Shown: piece after piece, positions 1 through 6,778 of the stretch
Position numbering within the stretch: position 1 is the stretch's first letter
Layout of the letters: the number at the start of each line of letters is the position of its first letter
Origin: an uncultured bacterium
GTDB lineage: Bacteria; Bacillota; Clostridia; Christensenellales; Borkfalkiaceae
DNA: 13,855 nucleotides
Direction of reading: 5' to 3'
NCBI GenBank assembly: GCA_934871445.1
Contig: CAKXBD010000046.1
Location: forward strand, 1-13,855
Translations under genes and position numbers: made by a program
Notes under the pieces: generated by a model
Told to the model about the DNA's origin: nothing
The model's database searches: none
What the model saw: only the letters and a program-made list of their open reading frames with translations

Positions 1-287
1 CGGTGGAAATCGCCGCAAAATCGGGGATCACGCCGCTCGTCGGAAACGTCTTGTCGAGCGATTTATTCTATGACGATTCCGCTTCTACCTTGAAATGGAA
101 CAAAATGGGCGTCCTCGCCGTGGAAATGGAAACGGCCGCTCTGTATATGAACGCGGCGCGCTCGGGAAAAAATGCGCTCTCTATCTTGACGATCAGCGAT
201 AATCTCGTCACGGGAGAGGCTACGACCGCGGCAGAAAGACAAAATTCCTTCACGCAGATGATGGAACTCGCTTTGGAACTTGCATAA
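1..287 (+). CDS. deoD: Purine-nucleoside phosphorylase, DeoD type (3' part only)
   Basis: This is the C-terminal ~95 residues of a purine nucleoside phosphorylase; the start lies upstream of the window and the frame is already open at base 3. The enzyme cleaves purine (deoxy)nucleosides with phosphate to the free base and (deoxy)ribose-1-phosphate in the cytoplasm. Visible family signatures are VGNVLSSDLFY, the VEMETAALY segment that contacts the ribose, the loop ILTISDN with the catalytic-type Asp, and TTAAERQ near the end, whose Arg pairs with that Asp in the hexameric DeoD family. The base-site SDH of many DeoD proteins is SDN here. The order and wording match Bacillus DeoD closely. The stop is 15 bases before deoB, so the two are probably cotranscribed. 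Identity is confident; nothing can be said about the N-terminus. Confidence 0.93.
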   Translation, partial: VEIAAKSGITPLVGNVLSSDLFYDDSASTLKWNKMGVLAVEMETAALYMNAARSGKNALSILTISDNLVTGEATTAAERQNSFTQMMELALELA

Positions 288-302
288 AGGGATATTCGGC
301 GC

Positions 303-1496
303 ATGAAAGGACTCATTGACAGGATATTTCTCATCGTTCTCGACAGCTTCGGCGTCGGAGAATTGCCCGACGCGGCTCTGTACGGCGACGCGGGGAGCAA
401 TACGCTGCGCTCCGTTTCAAAAAGCCGAAAATTCCGCGCGGAGAGCCTTTCTTCGCTCGGATTGTTCCGTATAGACGGCGTGCGGGATTGGGCGGGAAGT
501 TTTTCCGCCCCGAACCCCGTTTCCTGCGCCGCGTATGCGAGAATGGCGGAAAAGAGCAGGGGCAAGGATACGACTACGGGACATTGGGAGATTGCGGGGC
601 TCGTTTCCGAAAAGCCTTTCCCCGTTTATCCGCACGGATTCCCGAAAGAGATTCTGGATTCCTTTTCCAAAGCCACGGGACGGGGCGTTCTGTGCAACCT
701 TCCCTATTCGGGAACAAAGGTAATCGAAGATTACGGCGACGAACACTTAAAGACGGGGAAACTGATCGTGTATACTTCCGCCGACAGCGTTTTTCAGGTG
801 GCTGCTCACGAGGAATTGATTTCCGTGGAGACGTTATACGAATATTGCCGCGCCGCAAGGAAAATTCTGACGGGCGAAAATGCGGTCGGGCGGGTGATCG
901 CGAGACCCTTTCTCGGACAAAACGGACATTTTTACAGAACCTCCCGTCGGCATGATTTCTCTTTGCCGCCTACGGGAGAGACCATGCTCGATATTCTGAA
1001 AGAAAACGGATTGGAAACGATCGGAATCGGGAAAATTTCCGACATCTTCGCGGGGCGGGGACTGACTCAAAATCTCGGAGTCAACCGCGACAATGCCGAC
1101 GGTATGACTAAGCTCGACGAATGTCTCGGACGTGCGTTTCGGGGGCTCTGTTTCGTCAATCTCGTGGATTTCGATATGCTGTACGGGCATCGGAACGACG
1201 CGGACGGATATGCTTCCGCCATAGCCGAATTCGACGATCGGTTAAAAACGGTTCTGCCGAGACTGGGAAAGGGAGACCTTCTGATCATTACGGCCGACCA
1301 TGGCTGCGATCCGTCGACGCCGAGCACCGACCATTCGAGAGAATATGTGCCTTTATTGCTTTACGGAAAACAAGTGCTCGGAAAAAATCTCGGAACGAGA
1401 AAAACGTTCGCCGACATCTCCGCCACGGTGCTCGATTTATTCGGATTGACGGGCGGAGCGGGGACGAGTTTTGCCGAAGAGATATTTTCGCGATAA
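303..1496 (+). CDS. deoB: Phosphopentomutase
   Basis: This 397-residue protein has the usual length for DeoB, which interconverts (deoxy)ribose-1-phosphate and (deoxy)ribose-5-phosphate using two Mn ions. It belongs to the alkaline phosphatase superfamily. The metal-site residues are all present: Asp14 in VLDSFGVGE, Asp291 and His296 in DFDMLYGH, Asp332-His333 in ITADHG, and His344 in TDHSRE. The phospho-acceptor threonine region is GKDTTTGHWE at residues 87-96. The ATG at 303 gives the canonical N-terminus ending in the metal Asp; an AAAGGG stretch at 286-291 is a plausible but rather distant ribosome site. It sits between deoD and cdd and supplies the sugar-phosphate step that links both phosphorylases to the pentose phosphate pathway or to deoxyribose-phosphate aldolase. 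No abnormality is seen. Confidence 0.96.
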   Translation: MKGLIDRIFLIVLDSFGVGELPDAALYGDAGSNTLRSVSKSRKFRAESLSSLGLFRIDGVRDWAGSFSAPNPVSCAAYARMAEKSRGKDTTTGHWEIAGLVSEKPFPVYPHGFPKEILDSFSKATGRGVLCNLPYSGTKVIEDYGDEHLKTGKLIVYTSADSVFQVAAHEELISVETLYEYCRAARKILTGENAVGRVIARPFLGQNGHFYRTSRRHDFSLPPTGETMLDILKENGLETIGIGKISDIFAGRGLTQNLGVNRDNADGMTKLDECLGRAFRGLCFVNLVDFDMLYGHRNDADGYASAIAEFDDRLKTVLPRLGKGDLLIITADHGCDPSTPSTDHSREYVPLLLYGKQVLGKNLGTRKTFADISATVLDLFGLTGGAGTSFAEEIFSR

Positions 1497-1509
1497 ACGG
1501 AGGCGATAA

Positions 1510-1953
1510 ATGGACGGAAAGGATTTGATAGAAAAAGCTCTTTCGGCGAGGCGATGTGCTTATGCGCCGTATTCAAACTTTTTTGTCGGCGCCGCGCTCT
1601 TGTGTCGGAACGGCAAAATATACACGGGCTGCAATGTAGAGACTTCGACGTTTACGCCCACTTCCTGTGCGGAAAGAACGGCCTTTGTCAAAGCGCTCAG
1701 CGAGGGGGAACGGGAGTTCGTTGCGATTGCGGTAGTCGGGGGCCGCGGAGAGGAAAAAGACACGGGGTTTTGTCCGCCCTGCGGAGTGTGCCGACAATTT
1801 ATGGAGGAATTCTGCGGGGAAGATTTCAAAATTTTCCTTTCCGACGGAAAAGAAATCCGAGTATATTCTTTGGGAGAATTGCTTCCGTTTTCTTTTGATA
1901 AATCTTTCGTGAAAGGGAAAGAGTGTCCGAACGATGCGGGGCGCGAAAATTGA
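1510..1953 (+). CDS. cdd: Cytidine deaminase
   Basis: This 147-residue protein is a small, Bacillus-type homotetrameric zinc cytidine deaminase that converts (deoxy)cytidine to (deoxy)uridine. The substrate-binding motif GCNVE (Asn42, Glu44) is followed by SCAERTA, which gives zinc ligand Cys53 and the proton-shuttling Glu55. The second zinc motif is CPPCGVCRQ at residues 88-96, where Cys91 and Cys94 fit the known ligand positions and Cys88 is an extra cysteine. The segment after GCNVE reads TSTFTPT rather than the common NASYGLT, a mild departure. A GGAGG lies 6 bases before the ATG, and the gene begins 13 bases after the deoB stop. Together with Pdp it funnels cytidine into uracil plus sugar phosphate. 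The tail beyond residue ~130 is charged and not distinctive. Confidence 0.95.
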   Translation: MDGKDLIEKALSARRCAYAPYSNFFVGAALLCRNGKIYTGCNVETSTFTPTSCAERTAFVKALSEGEREFVAIAVVGGRGEEKDTGFCPPCGVCRQFMEEFCGEDFKIFLSDGKEIRVYSLGELLPFSFDKSFVKGKECPNDAGREN

Positions 1954-2066
1954 AGAATACGGACGAGGAAAAAGACGTAAGAAGAGAGCAAGCAAAGTGA
2001 CGCCGTGAACAAAGGTATCGCTTGAAACGTTGTCGCAGACGAAAAAGAAAAGGACGGGAAAGAACG

Positions 2067-3368
2067 ATGAGAATGTACGATATTATTGCAAAAAAACGGG
2101 ACGGAAAAGAGCTGTCCCGCGAGGAAATCGAATTTTTTATCCGAGGATACACCGCGGGGGAAATTCCTGACTATCAGGCCTCTGCATTTCTCATGGCCGC
2201 CTATCTGAGAGGACTCTCTTTTGCCGAAACCGACGCGCTCACTTCGGCGGTTTTACATTCCGGCTCCGTTCTCGATCTGAGCGACGTTCCGGGAATAAAA
2301 GCGGACAAACATTCCACGGGAGGGGTCGGGGACGGCGTTTCCCTGGCCGTTGCACCCCTTGCGGCCGCCTGCGGCGTCAAAGTCGCCATGATGAGCGGAA
2401 GAGGCTTGGGGCATACGGGGGGTACTTTGGATAAGCTGGAATCGATAGAAGGCTACAACTGCTATCTTTCTCCGGAGCGCTTCCGCTCCGTCGTCGAGTC
2501 CGTGGGCTGCTCTATCATAGGACAGACGGAAGATCTGGCTCCCGCCGATAAAAAGTTGTATGCGCTTCGGGACGTTACGGCTACCGTAAATAAAAAGGAG
2601 CTCATTACCGCCAGCATTCTCGGGAAAAAATTGGCCGAAGGCATAAATTGTATCGTGTTGGACGTAAAAACGGGAAGCGGCGCTTTTATGAAAACGACCG
2701 AGGAGGCTCGCGCGTTGGCCGCTCTGATGGTTCGTATCGCTAAAGAACACGGCGTCAAAGTTTCAGCCCTCATTACCGATATGGACTGCCCTTTGGGAAA
2801 TGCCGTCGGAAACTCCCTCGAAGTGATAGAAGCGATAGAGTGTCTCAAAGGACGCGCGCCCGAAGATTATACTTTGCTCGCGATCGAACTTGCCGCCCGA
2901 ATGCTGTATCTCGCGGAAAAAGGCACGATGGAAGAATGCCGTGTTCAGTGCGAAAAGGCTCTCGAAAACGGAACGGCTTGGAAAAAATTCAAAGATATGG
3001 TGGCTGCGCACGGAGGAAATACCGCTTGGGTAGAAGATACTTCCCTGTTTCCTTCCGCCGAATGTTCCCGCATCGTTCGGGCGGAGAAAGACGGATTTAT
3101 TTCCCGCATCGATACCGAATTATACGGTACCGCTTCCCTGTTGCTCGGCGCCGGCAGAATAAAGAAAGAGGACCCGATTGATCCTTCCGCCGGAATCAAG
3201 ATTCTCAAAAAGACGGGGGACAGGGTCGAAAAAGGAGACGGTATAGCCGTCCTTTTCGCTTCGGACGAAGGATTGTTTGAAGAGGCGGAAAAAATATTGA
3301 AAACGGCTATCGTTTATTCGGAAATTCCGTCCGAAAAAAGGTCTCTCATTATCGATATTTTGGAGTAA
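2067..3368 (+). CDS. pdp: Pyrimidine-nucleoside phosphorylase
   Basis: This protein phosphorolyses uridine, deoxyuridine and thymidine to the base plus (deoxy)ribose-1-phosphate. I chose the ATG at 2067 (433 residues) because MRMYDIIAKKRDG aligns directly with the start of Bacillus Pdp and gives the family length. An in-frame TTG at 2022 would only add 15 highly basic residues. Motifs seen are DYQASAFLMA, the phosphate loop KHSTGGVGD at residues 81-89, and the family signature SGRGLGHTGGTLDKLE. The C-terminal PYNP_C-like domain is present, including TGDRVEKGDGIAVLF. A GGGAAAG lies about 7 bases before the start. The gap after cdd is 113 purine-rich bases, longer than the other spacings, with no clear promoter. 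DeoA (strict thymidine phosphorylase) is the alternative, but sequence and length favour Pdp. Confidence 0.93.
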   Translation: MRMYDIIAKKRDGKELSREEIEFFIRGYTAGEIPDYQASAFLMAAYLRGLSFAETDALTSAVLHSGSVLDLSDVPGIKADKHSTGGVGDGVSLAVAPLAAACGVKVAMMSGRGLGHTGGTLDKLESIEGYNCYLSPERFRSVVESVGCSIIGQTEDLAPADKKLYALRDVTATVNKKELITASILGKKLAEGINCIVLDVKTGSGAFMKTTEEARALAALMVRIAKEHGVKVSALITDMDCPLGNAVGNSLEVIEAIECLKGRAPEDYTLLAIELAARMLYLAEKGTMEECRVQCEKALENGTAWKKFKDMVAAHGGNTAWVEDTSLFPSAECSRIVRAEKDGFISRIDTELYGTASLLLGAGRIKKEDPIDPSAGIKILKKTGDRVEKGDGIAVLFASDEGLFEEAEKILKTAIVYSEIPSEKRSLIIDILE

Positions 3369-3429
3369 CGATAAATTATATATAAATAATTCTTATATTA
3401 AAACATGAAAAATTTTATATTTCGAAAGT

Positions 3430-3454
3430 AAAAAGCAATCGGATCGCTTTTTTT
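3430..3454 (+). terminator. Candidate intrinsic terminator after pdp
   Basis: AAAAAGC (3430-3436) pairs with GCTTTTT (3446-3452) around a 9-base loop, and the T run continues to 3454. It lies 61 bases after the pdp stop, where the nucleoside operon should end. The stem is mostly A-T, so it is a weak to moderate terminator. It could act in both directions. Confidence 0.45.
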
Positions 3455-3561
3455 AACAAAAGGAAAAAATTGAGAGAAAAAAGTGTTGATTGTGTGAAAA
3501 ATAAGGGAAATTTAGCAGAAAAAAGTAGATAAAATATCGTCGAAATTACAAGAAATTAAAA

Positions 3562-3578
3562 AATCGATAAAATCGATT
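3562..3578. promoter_or_regulatory. Inverted repeat, operator-like
   Basis: AATCGAT and ATCGATT form perfect 7-base arms around AAA, centred about 55 bases upstream of the opp -35 box. The size and position fit a regulator site, but the cognate protein is not recognised. It might also be chance in AT-rich DNA. Confidence 0.35.
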
Positions 3579-3600
3579 GCCTCGATTTATATTTTTTATT

Positions 3601-3613
3601 GTATAACTTATAC
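3601..3613. promoter_or_regulatory. Inverted repeat next to the opp promoter
   Basis: GTATAA and TTATAC are perfect 6-base arms around a single C, ending 7 bases before the -35 box. It could be a repressor or activator site. The regulator is unknown. Confidence 0.35.
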
Positions 3614-3620
3614 GAAACAT

Positions 3621-3649
3621 TTGACAAAAGATAAAGGCGCTGATATAAT
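3621..3649 (+). promoter_or_regulatory. Fully consensus sigma-A promoter with extended -10
   Basis: TTGACA (3621-3626) and TATAAT (3644-3649) are both perfect, separated by exactly 17 bases, and TG at 3641-3642 makes an extended -10. Transcription should start near 3655-3657. The first gene downstream is oppA at 4151, so this is the best opp promoter candidate. I found no comparable pair closer to oppA. Confidence 0.82.
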
Positions 3650-3679
3650 CATAGATAATTTCAGACTTCTTAACTTTTG

Positions 3680-3710
3680 GTTGTTCGGTTTCGTAACAAC
3701 GATTTTTTTT
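3680..3710 (+). terminator. Terminator-like hairpin in the opp leader (possible attenuator or sRNA end)
   Basis: GTTGTTCG (3680-3687) pairs with CGTAACAAC (3692-3700), with one bulged T at 3694 and a GTTT loop. After one G and one A comes a run of eight T (3703-3710). It starts only ~25 bases after the predicted transcript start. Transcripts ending here would be about 55 nt, either an attenuated leader or a small RNA. Confidence 0.55.
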
Positions 3711-3728
3711 AATATCTACATAATTCGG

Positions 3729-3748
3729 AAACAGCCACGTGGCTGTTT
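3729..3748. repeat. 20-base perfect palindrome around CACGTG
   Basis: The ten bases AAACAGCCAC are followed immediately by their reverse complement. In DNA this is a good dimeric protein site. In RNA it would need an open loop of a few bases, leaving a stem of about 8 bp. Its right arm overlaps the next hairpin at 3744-3748. Confidence 0.6.
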
Positions 3749-3772
3749 GGCGTAATAAAATTACGCCAAACA
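3744..3772. repeat. Strong 13-bp hairpin in the opp leader
   Basis: TGTTTGGCGTAAT (3744-3756) and ATTACGCCAAACA (3760-3772) are perfectly complementary with an AAA loop. No T run follows, so it is not a simple intrinsic terminator. It shares bases 3744-3748 with the preceding palindrome, so the two RNA structures cannot both form fully. Confidence 0.65.
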
Positions 3773-4150
3773 AATTTATTAAGCAGAACGCGCGGGAACA
3801 ATTTTGAAAAGTAAAAGGGAGGCTGAAAACGAACGAACCTTCGTAACGGGAAGCGCTACAAAATCGCGGCGGTACTCAACGGAGCATGCGGTCGAGCGTG
3901 ACGGGATATGCGAAATTGCATAAAAGAGTGTACGACGGAAACGAGTATTAAAAAGGCGGTTATCGCGCGACGGGAAGGGATTTTCAAAATCATACGTATG
4001 TTGATTTGCGAAAATGCCCAAACTGGAAATGGTTCGTTTACGGATTTGAAAAAAATTTTTGTAGTTTCTTTTTTGCTTGGGCGGAAAAGCCCGCAGAGAA
4101 TCCATGAAAATTTTAATATGGAACGATTAAAATTTATTTGGAGGTAGATT

Positions 4151-6622
4151 ATGAACAAAAAATTCGGCGCGGCCGTTGCAACGGTTATGGGTCTGATGAT
4201 GGCGTTCGGGTTCACGGCTTGTGGAGGCGGCGGAAACAATTCTTCCGGCGGCGGGAGCAGCGCTCCCCCGGAAAGAGACCCGAACGGAACTTATACGTAC
4301 AGAACGGCTTCTTCCGTGTTCCCTACGAACTGGAATCCCCATGTCTATCAAACTACCACGGACGGCGAACTCCTCGACTATATGATGACGGGCTTCTATT
4401 CGTTCGATTATAACGACGCGATGGACGGATATAAAATGGTGGATGAACTCGCTACAGGTGACCCCGTGGACGTTACCTCTCAGTATGCTACCGAGGATTG
4501 GGAAATTTCCGCAGACGATGAAAGTCGGGCTTGGAAAATTACTATTCGTGACGATATTAAATGGAATGACGGGACCTCTATTAAGGCAGAGGACTTTGTG
4601 GAAAGCCTTTATCGCCTTCTCGATCCCAGATTGAAAAACTATCGTGCAGACACCGTATATGCCAAAAGCTTGGTGATCCACAATGCAAAAGATTATCTCT
4701 ACAACGGCGATACGGGTTGGTATGCCGCCGACCTTCCCCTTGAAACTTATACGGAAAGTTTGGATAGTGAACTCGTATTCAGTATCGGAAGCTCCGCGGA
4801 AAATGAAGAGAAATATAACGGCGCGACAAGCAGCATCAGAAGCTTATTGGGAGTAAAGACGGATACAACGGCCGAGAAAGTGGCCGAGGCAATGATCAAG
4901 AACGGATTGAATGTCACCAAGGAACAAATTTTGGCTTTGGAAGGAAAAACTTTGGCGGAAATCAAGGCCGATTCTACCTTAAAGGCAACATGGGATTCGA
5001 TTATCGGTTGGTGGAAAAGTCAGCCGAATGAAGAACTCGATTTCTTCGTTATCCATTATACATGGCCGGAAATCGAAGAGGAAGAGATCGGGATTAAAGC
5101 CGTTTCGGATTATGAACTCGTACTCATTCTCGATAAGCCTTTGAGCGGTTTCTATCTCAAATATGCCCTTACCTCCTCTTGGCTCGTCAAGACCGATCTC
5201 TACGACAGCTGTATGAAAAACAGTAACGGCGTATGGTCTAATAACTACGGCACTTCCGACGATACGACCGCTTCTTATGGGCCCTATATGCTGACCTCTT
5301 TCCAGCAAGATAAAGCCTATGCCTTGGAAAAGAATAAATATTTCTATGGCTATAACGATCCCGAAAACGAGGATCTCTATTGGACGACGAATATCACCTG
5401 CACACAAGCCGATCCTACCGTACAGCTTCAAATGTTCCTGAGGGGAGAATTGGATTCTTACGGTTTACAGGCTAACGATATGGAAGATTATCAGTCCAGC
5501 AGCAGCACATATTATGCTACGGGAGAATCTACTTTCTTTATGGCTTTGAACCCTCACGATGTAGAAGTTTTGGGGCAGAAAGAGAAGGCGGGAACCGATA
5601 AACAAATTTTGTCAATCTTGGAATTCCGTCAGGCGCTCTCTTTCGCGCTCAACAGAGAGAAGTTTGCTTTGGCGGTAGCTCCTACAAACAATCCCGCGTT
5701 CGGTGTATTCTCTAACTTGATCGTCGCAGATCCCGAAACGGGTATGACGTACAGAACTACGGACGAAGCCAAAGATGTTCTCGTCAATTTCTGGGGATTG
5801 CAGGATTCTATCGGCGAAGGAAATCTCTATGAGACGGTAGACGACGCTATTGAAGCGATTACCGGATATAACCTTGATAAGGCTAAGGGTTTATTCGATA
5901 CGGCATATAATAAAGCCATCGAATTGGGCTATATGAGTTCGACCGATAAAGTGGAAATCTGTATCGGGCTTCCCGCAAATACAGAATTTTATACAAACGG
6001 TTATAATTTCCTCGTAAATAACTATACGGAAGCAGTGAAGGGAACAGAGTTGGAAGGCAAATTGACCTTTACGAGCGATAATACGATCGGAAACGATTTC
6101 GCGACAGCGCTTCAAAACAATCAAATCGACCTGTTGTTCGGCGTAGGTTGGTCTGGTTCCGCTCTCGATCCGTATAATCTGATTACGGCGTATACTACTC
6201 CCGGATATCAATATGATCCGAGCTGGAATACGGCGGCTACCATGATCGATATTGAAATCGACGGAAAAACGTATACCGGTTCCGTTCTCGATTGGTCGAA
6301 CGCTTTGAACGGCGCCGAAACTGCCTTTACTGTCAAGGACAGCAATGAGAAGGTGACGATGGAATTCGGTACAACACATCCTACCAGTGAAAGACTTCCT
6401 ATCCTCGCTGCTCTTGAAAATGCGGTTCTTCAAACTTATGATATGATTCCTATTTTGGATCAGTCTCAGGCAAATCTTAAGAGCTATAAAGTCAACTATG
6501 CCACGGAAGAATATGTCTTCGGTATGGGCTTCGGCGGATTGAAATATTACACCTATAACTATACCGATGAAGAGTGGACGAACTATGTCTCTTCTCAGGG
6601 CGGTTCGTTAAACTACAAGTAA
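4151..6622 (+). CDS. oppA: Oligopeptide ABC transporter, substrate-binding lipoprotein (enlarged)
   Basis: This 823-residue SBP_bac_5 family protein captures peptides outside the membrane and delivers them to the OppBC permease. The N-terminus is a lipoprotein signal: MNKK, a hydrophobic core, then FTAC with the lipidated Cys at 24, followed by a flexible Gly/Ser linker (GGGGNNSSGGGSS). The family core is clear: WKITIRDDIKWNDGTSIKAEDF (WNDG at 138-141), LYRLLDPR, VSDYELVLILDKP, and the later FRQALSFALNREKF. OppA proteins are usually 540-660 residues. Here about 115 extra residues (~195-310) sit between the RLLDPR segment and VSDYELVL, and there is further length elsewhere. GGAGG (4140-4144) lies 6 bases before the ATG. 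A strong hairpin follows the gene before oppB. Peptide specificity cannot be read from the sequence. Confidence 0.93.
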   Translation: MNKKFGAAVATVMGLMMAFGFTACGGGGNNSSGGGSSAPPERDPNGTYTYRTASSVFPTNWNPHVYQTTTDGELLDYMMTGFYSFDYNDAMDGYKMVDELATGDPVDVTSQYATEDWEISADDESRAWKITIRDDIKWNDGTSIKAEDFVESLYRLLDPRLKNYRADTVYAKSLVIHNAKDYLYNGDTGWYAADLPLETYTESLDSELVFSIGSSAENEEKYNGATSSIRSLLGVKTDTTAEKVAEAMIKNGLNVTKEQILALEGKTLAEIKADSTLKATWDSIIGWWKSQPNEELDFFVIHYTWPEIEEEEIGIKAVSDYELVLILDKPLSGFYLKYALTSSWLVKTDLYDSCMKNSNGVWSNNYGTSDDTTASYGPYMLTSFQQDKAYALEKNKYFYGYNDPENEDLYWTTNITCTQADPTVQLQMFLRGELDSYGLQANDMEDYQSSSSTYYATGESTFFMALNPHDVEVLGQKEKAGTDKQILSILEFRQALSFALNREKFALAVAPTNNPAFGVFSNLIVADPETGMTYRTTDEAKDVLVNFWGLQDSIGEGNLYETVDDAIEAITGYNLDKAKGLFDTAYNKAIELGYMSSTDKVEICIGLPANTEFYTNGYNFLVNNYTEAVKGTELEGKLTFTSDNTIGNDFATALQNNQIDLLFGVGWSGSALDPYNLITAYTTPGYQYDPSWNTAATMIDIEIDGKTYTGSVLDWSNALNGAETAFTVKDSNEKVTMEFGTTHPTSERLPILAALENAVLQTYDMIPILDQSQANLKSYKVNYATEEYVFGMGFGGLKYYTYNYTDEEWTNYVSSQGGSLNYK
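4733..5080 (+). other. Inserted segment within OppA (~115 residues)
   Basis: Residues ~195-310 of OppA have no counterpart in the usual spacing of the family, where about 60 residues separate the WNDG region from the VxAxxDYTLEVTL strand. The segment is largely helical and acidic by eye, with TTAEKVAEAMIKNG, VTKEQILALEGKTLAEIKAD and IIGWWKSQPNEELDFF. I do not recognise a domain. Boundaries are approximate. Confidence 0.5.
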
Positions 6623-6684
6623 ATTGAATTGTTTTTACCTCAGACGTAATGTCCTTGGGTAAGAAGTATTTATGAACGGGGATT

Positions 6685-6711
6685 AATGGGGCATTCGTCA
6701 AATGCCCCATT
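6685..6711 (+). promoter_or_regulatory. Strong hairpin between oppA and oppB
   Basis: AATGGGGCATT (6685-6695) and AATGCCCCATT (6701-6711) pair perfectly over 11 bases with the loop CGTCA. It begins 63 bases after the oppA stop. No T run follows, so it is more likely to protect the oppA mRNA 3' end or to cause partial termination than to stop transcription fully. Such hairpins commonly follow binding-protein genes and raise their level above the membrane subunits. Confidence 0.75.
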
Positions 6712-6749
6712 CCTGCGTTTGTAAATGCAAGATATTCGAGGACCGGAAT

Positions 6750-6768
6750 TTTTCCGTTTGGCGGAAAA
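6750..6768 (+). promoter_or_regulatory. Small hairpin abutting the oppB ribosome binding site
   Basis: TTTTCCG (6750-6756) pairs with CGGAAAA (6762-6768) around TTTGG. The stem ends directly before GGGAGG (6769-6774), the oppB Shine-Dalgarno. It may modulate ribosome access, but the evidence is only the structure. Confidence 0.35.
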
Positions 6769-6778
6769 GGGAGGCAGC

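Larger units (their letters stand above)
3369..4150. other. Long intergenic/leader region with no convincing gene
   Basis: About 780 bases separate pdp from oppA. The first ~400 bases are strongly AT-rich and carry the regulatory elements listed separately. From about 3786 to 3975 the base composition becomes clearly more GC-rich and patchy, with motifs such as GCGGCGG and GGGAAG, yet no good reading frame is present on either strand. Small hairpins can be drawn there, for example TATGC (3907-3911) with GCATA (3918-3922). After 4000 it returns to AT-rich sequence up to the oppA ribosome site GGAGG at 4140-4144. I read it as the opp promoter region plus an untranslated leader of about 495 nt; the role of the GC-richer part is unknown. 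Confidence 0.6.

Noticed and set aside
2022..2066. Upstream TTG start for pdp adding 15 very basic residues
   Set aside because: The ATG at 2067 reproduces the family N-terminus and length; the extension has no counterpart in known Pdp proteins.
3602..3619. Similarity of ATAACTTATACGAA to a recombinase half-site of loxP type
   Set aside because: It is a short chance resemblance without the matching spacer and second arm, and no recombinase or mobile element is present.
3821..3837. Partial catabolite-response-like element (TGAAAACG...)
   Set aside because: Only the left half fits the cre consensus; the right half has several mismatches and it lies well inside the transcribed leader.
3786..3940. 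T-box leader upstream of oppA
   Set aside because: No antiterminator consensus of the GGGTGGNACCGCG type and no adjoining terminator were found in this stretch.
3979..3993. CodY-box-like sequence GATTTTCAAAATC
   Set aside because: It is a neat inverted repeat but has about five mismatches to the 15-base CodY consensus and is over 300 bases downstream of the promoter.
3779..4105. 108-codon minus-strand frame in the opp leader
   Set aside because: There is no recognisable protein and no ribosome site, and it runs against all neighbours. It more likely reflects the GC-richer non-coding stretch.
3908..4147. 79-codon frame ending three bases before the oppA ATG
   Set aside because: The position is suggestive of coupling, but the frame crosses the composition shift, its last codons are simply the oppA ribosome site, no good ribosome site precedes it and the peptide resembles nothing I know.
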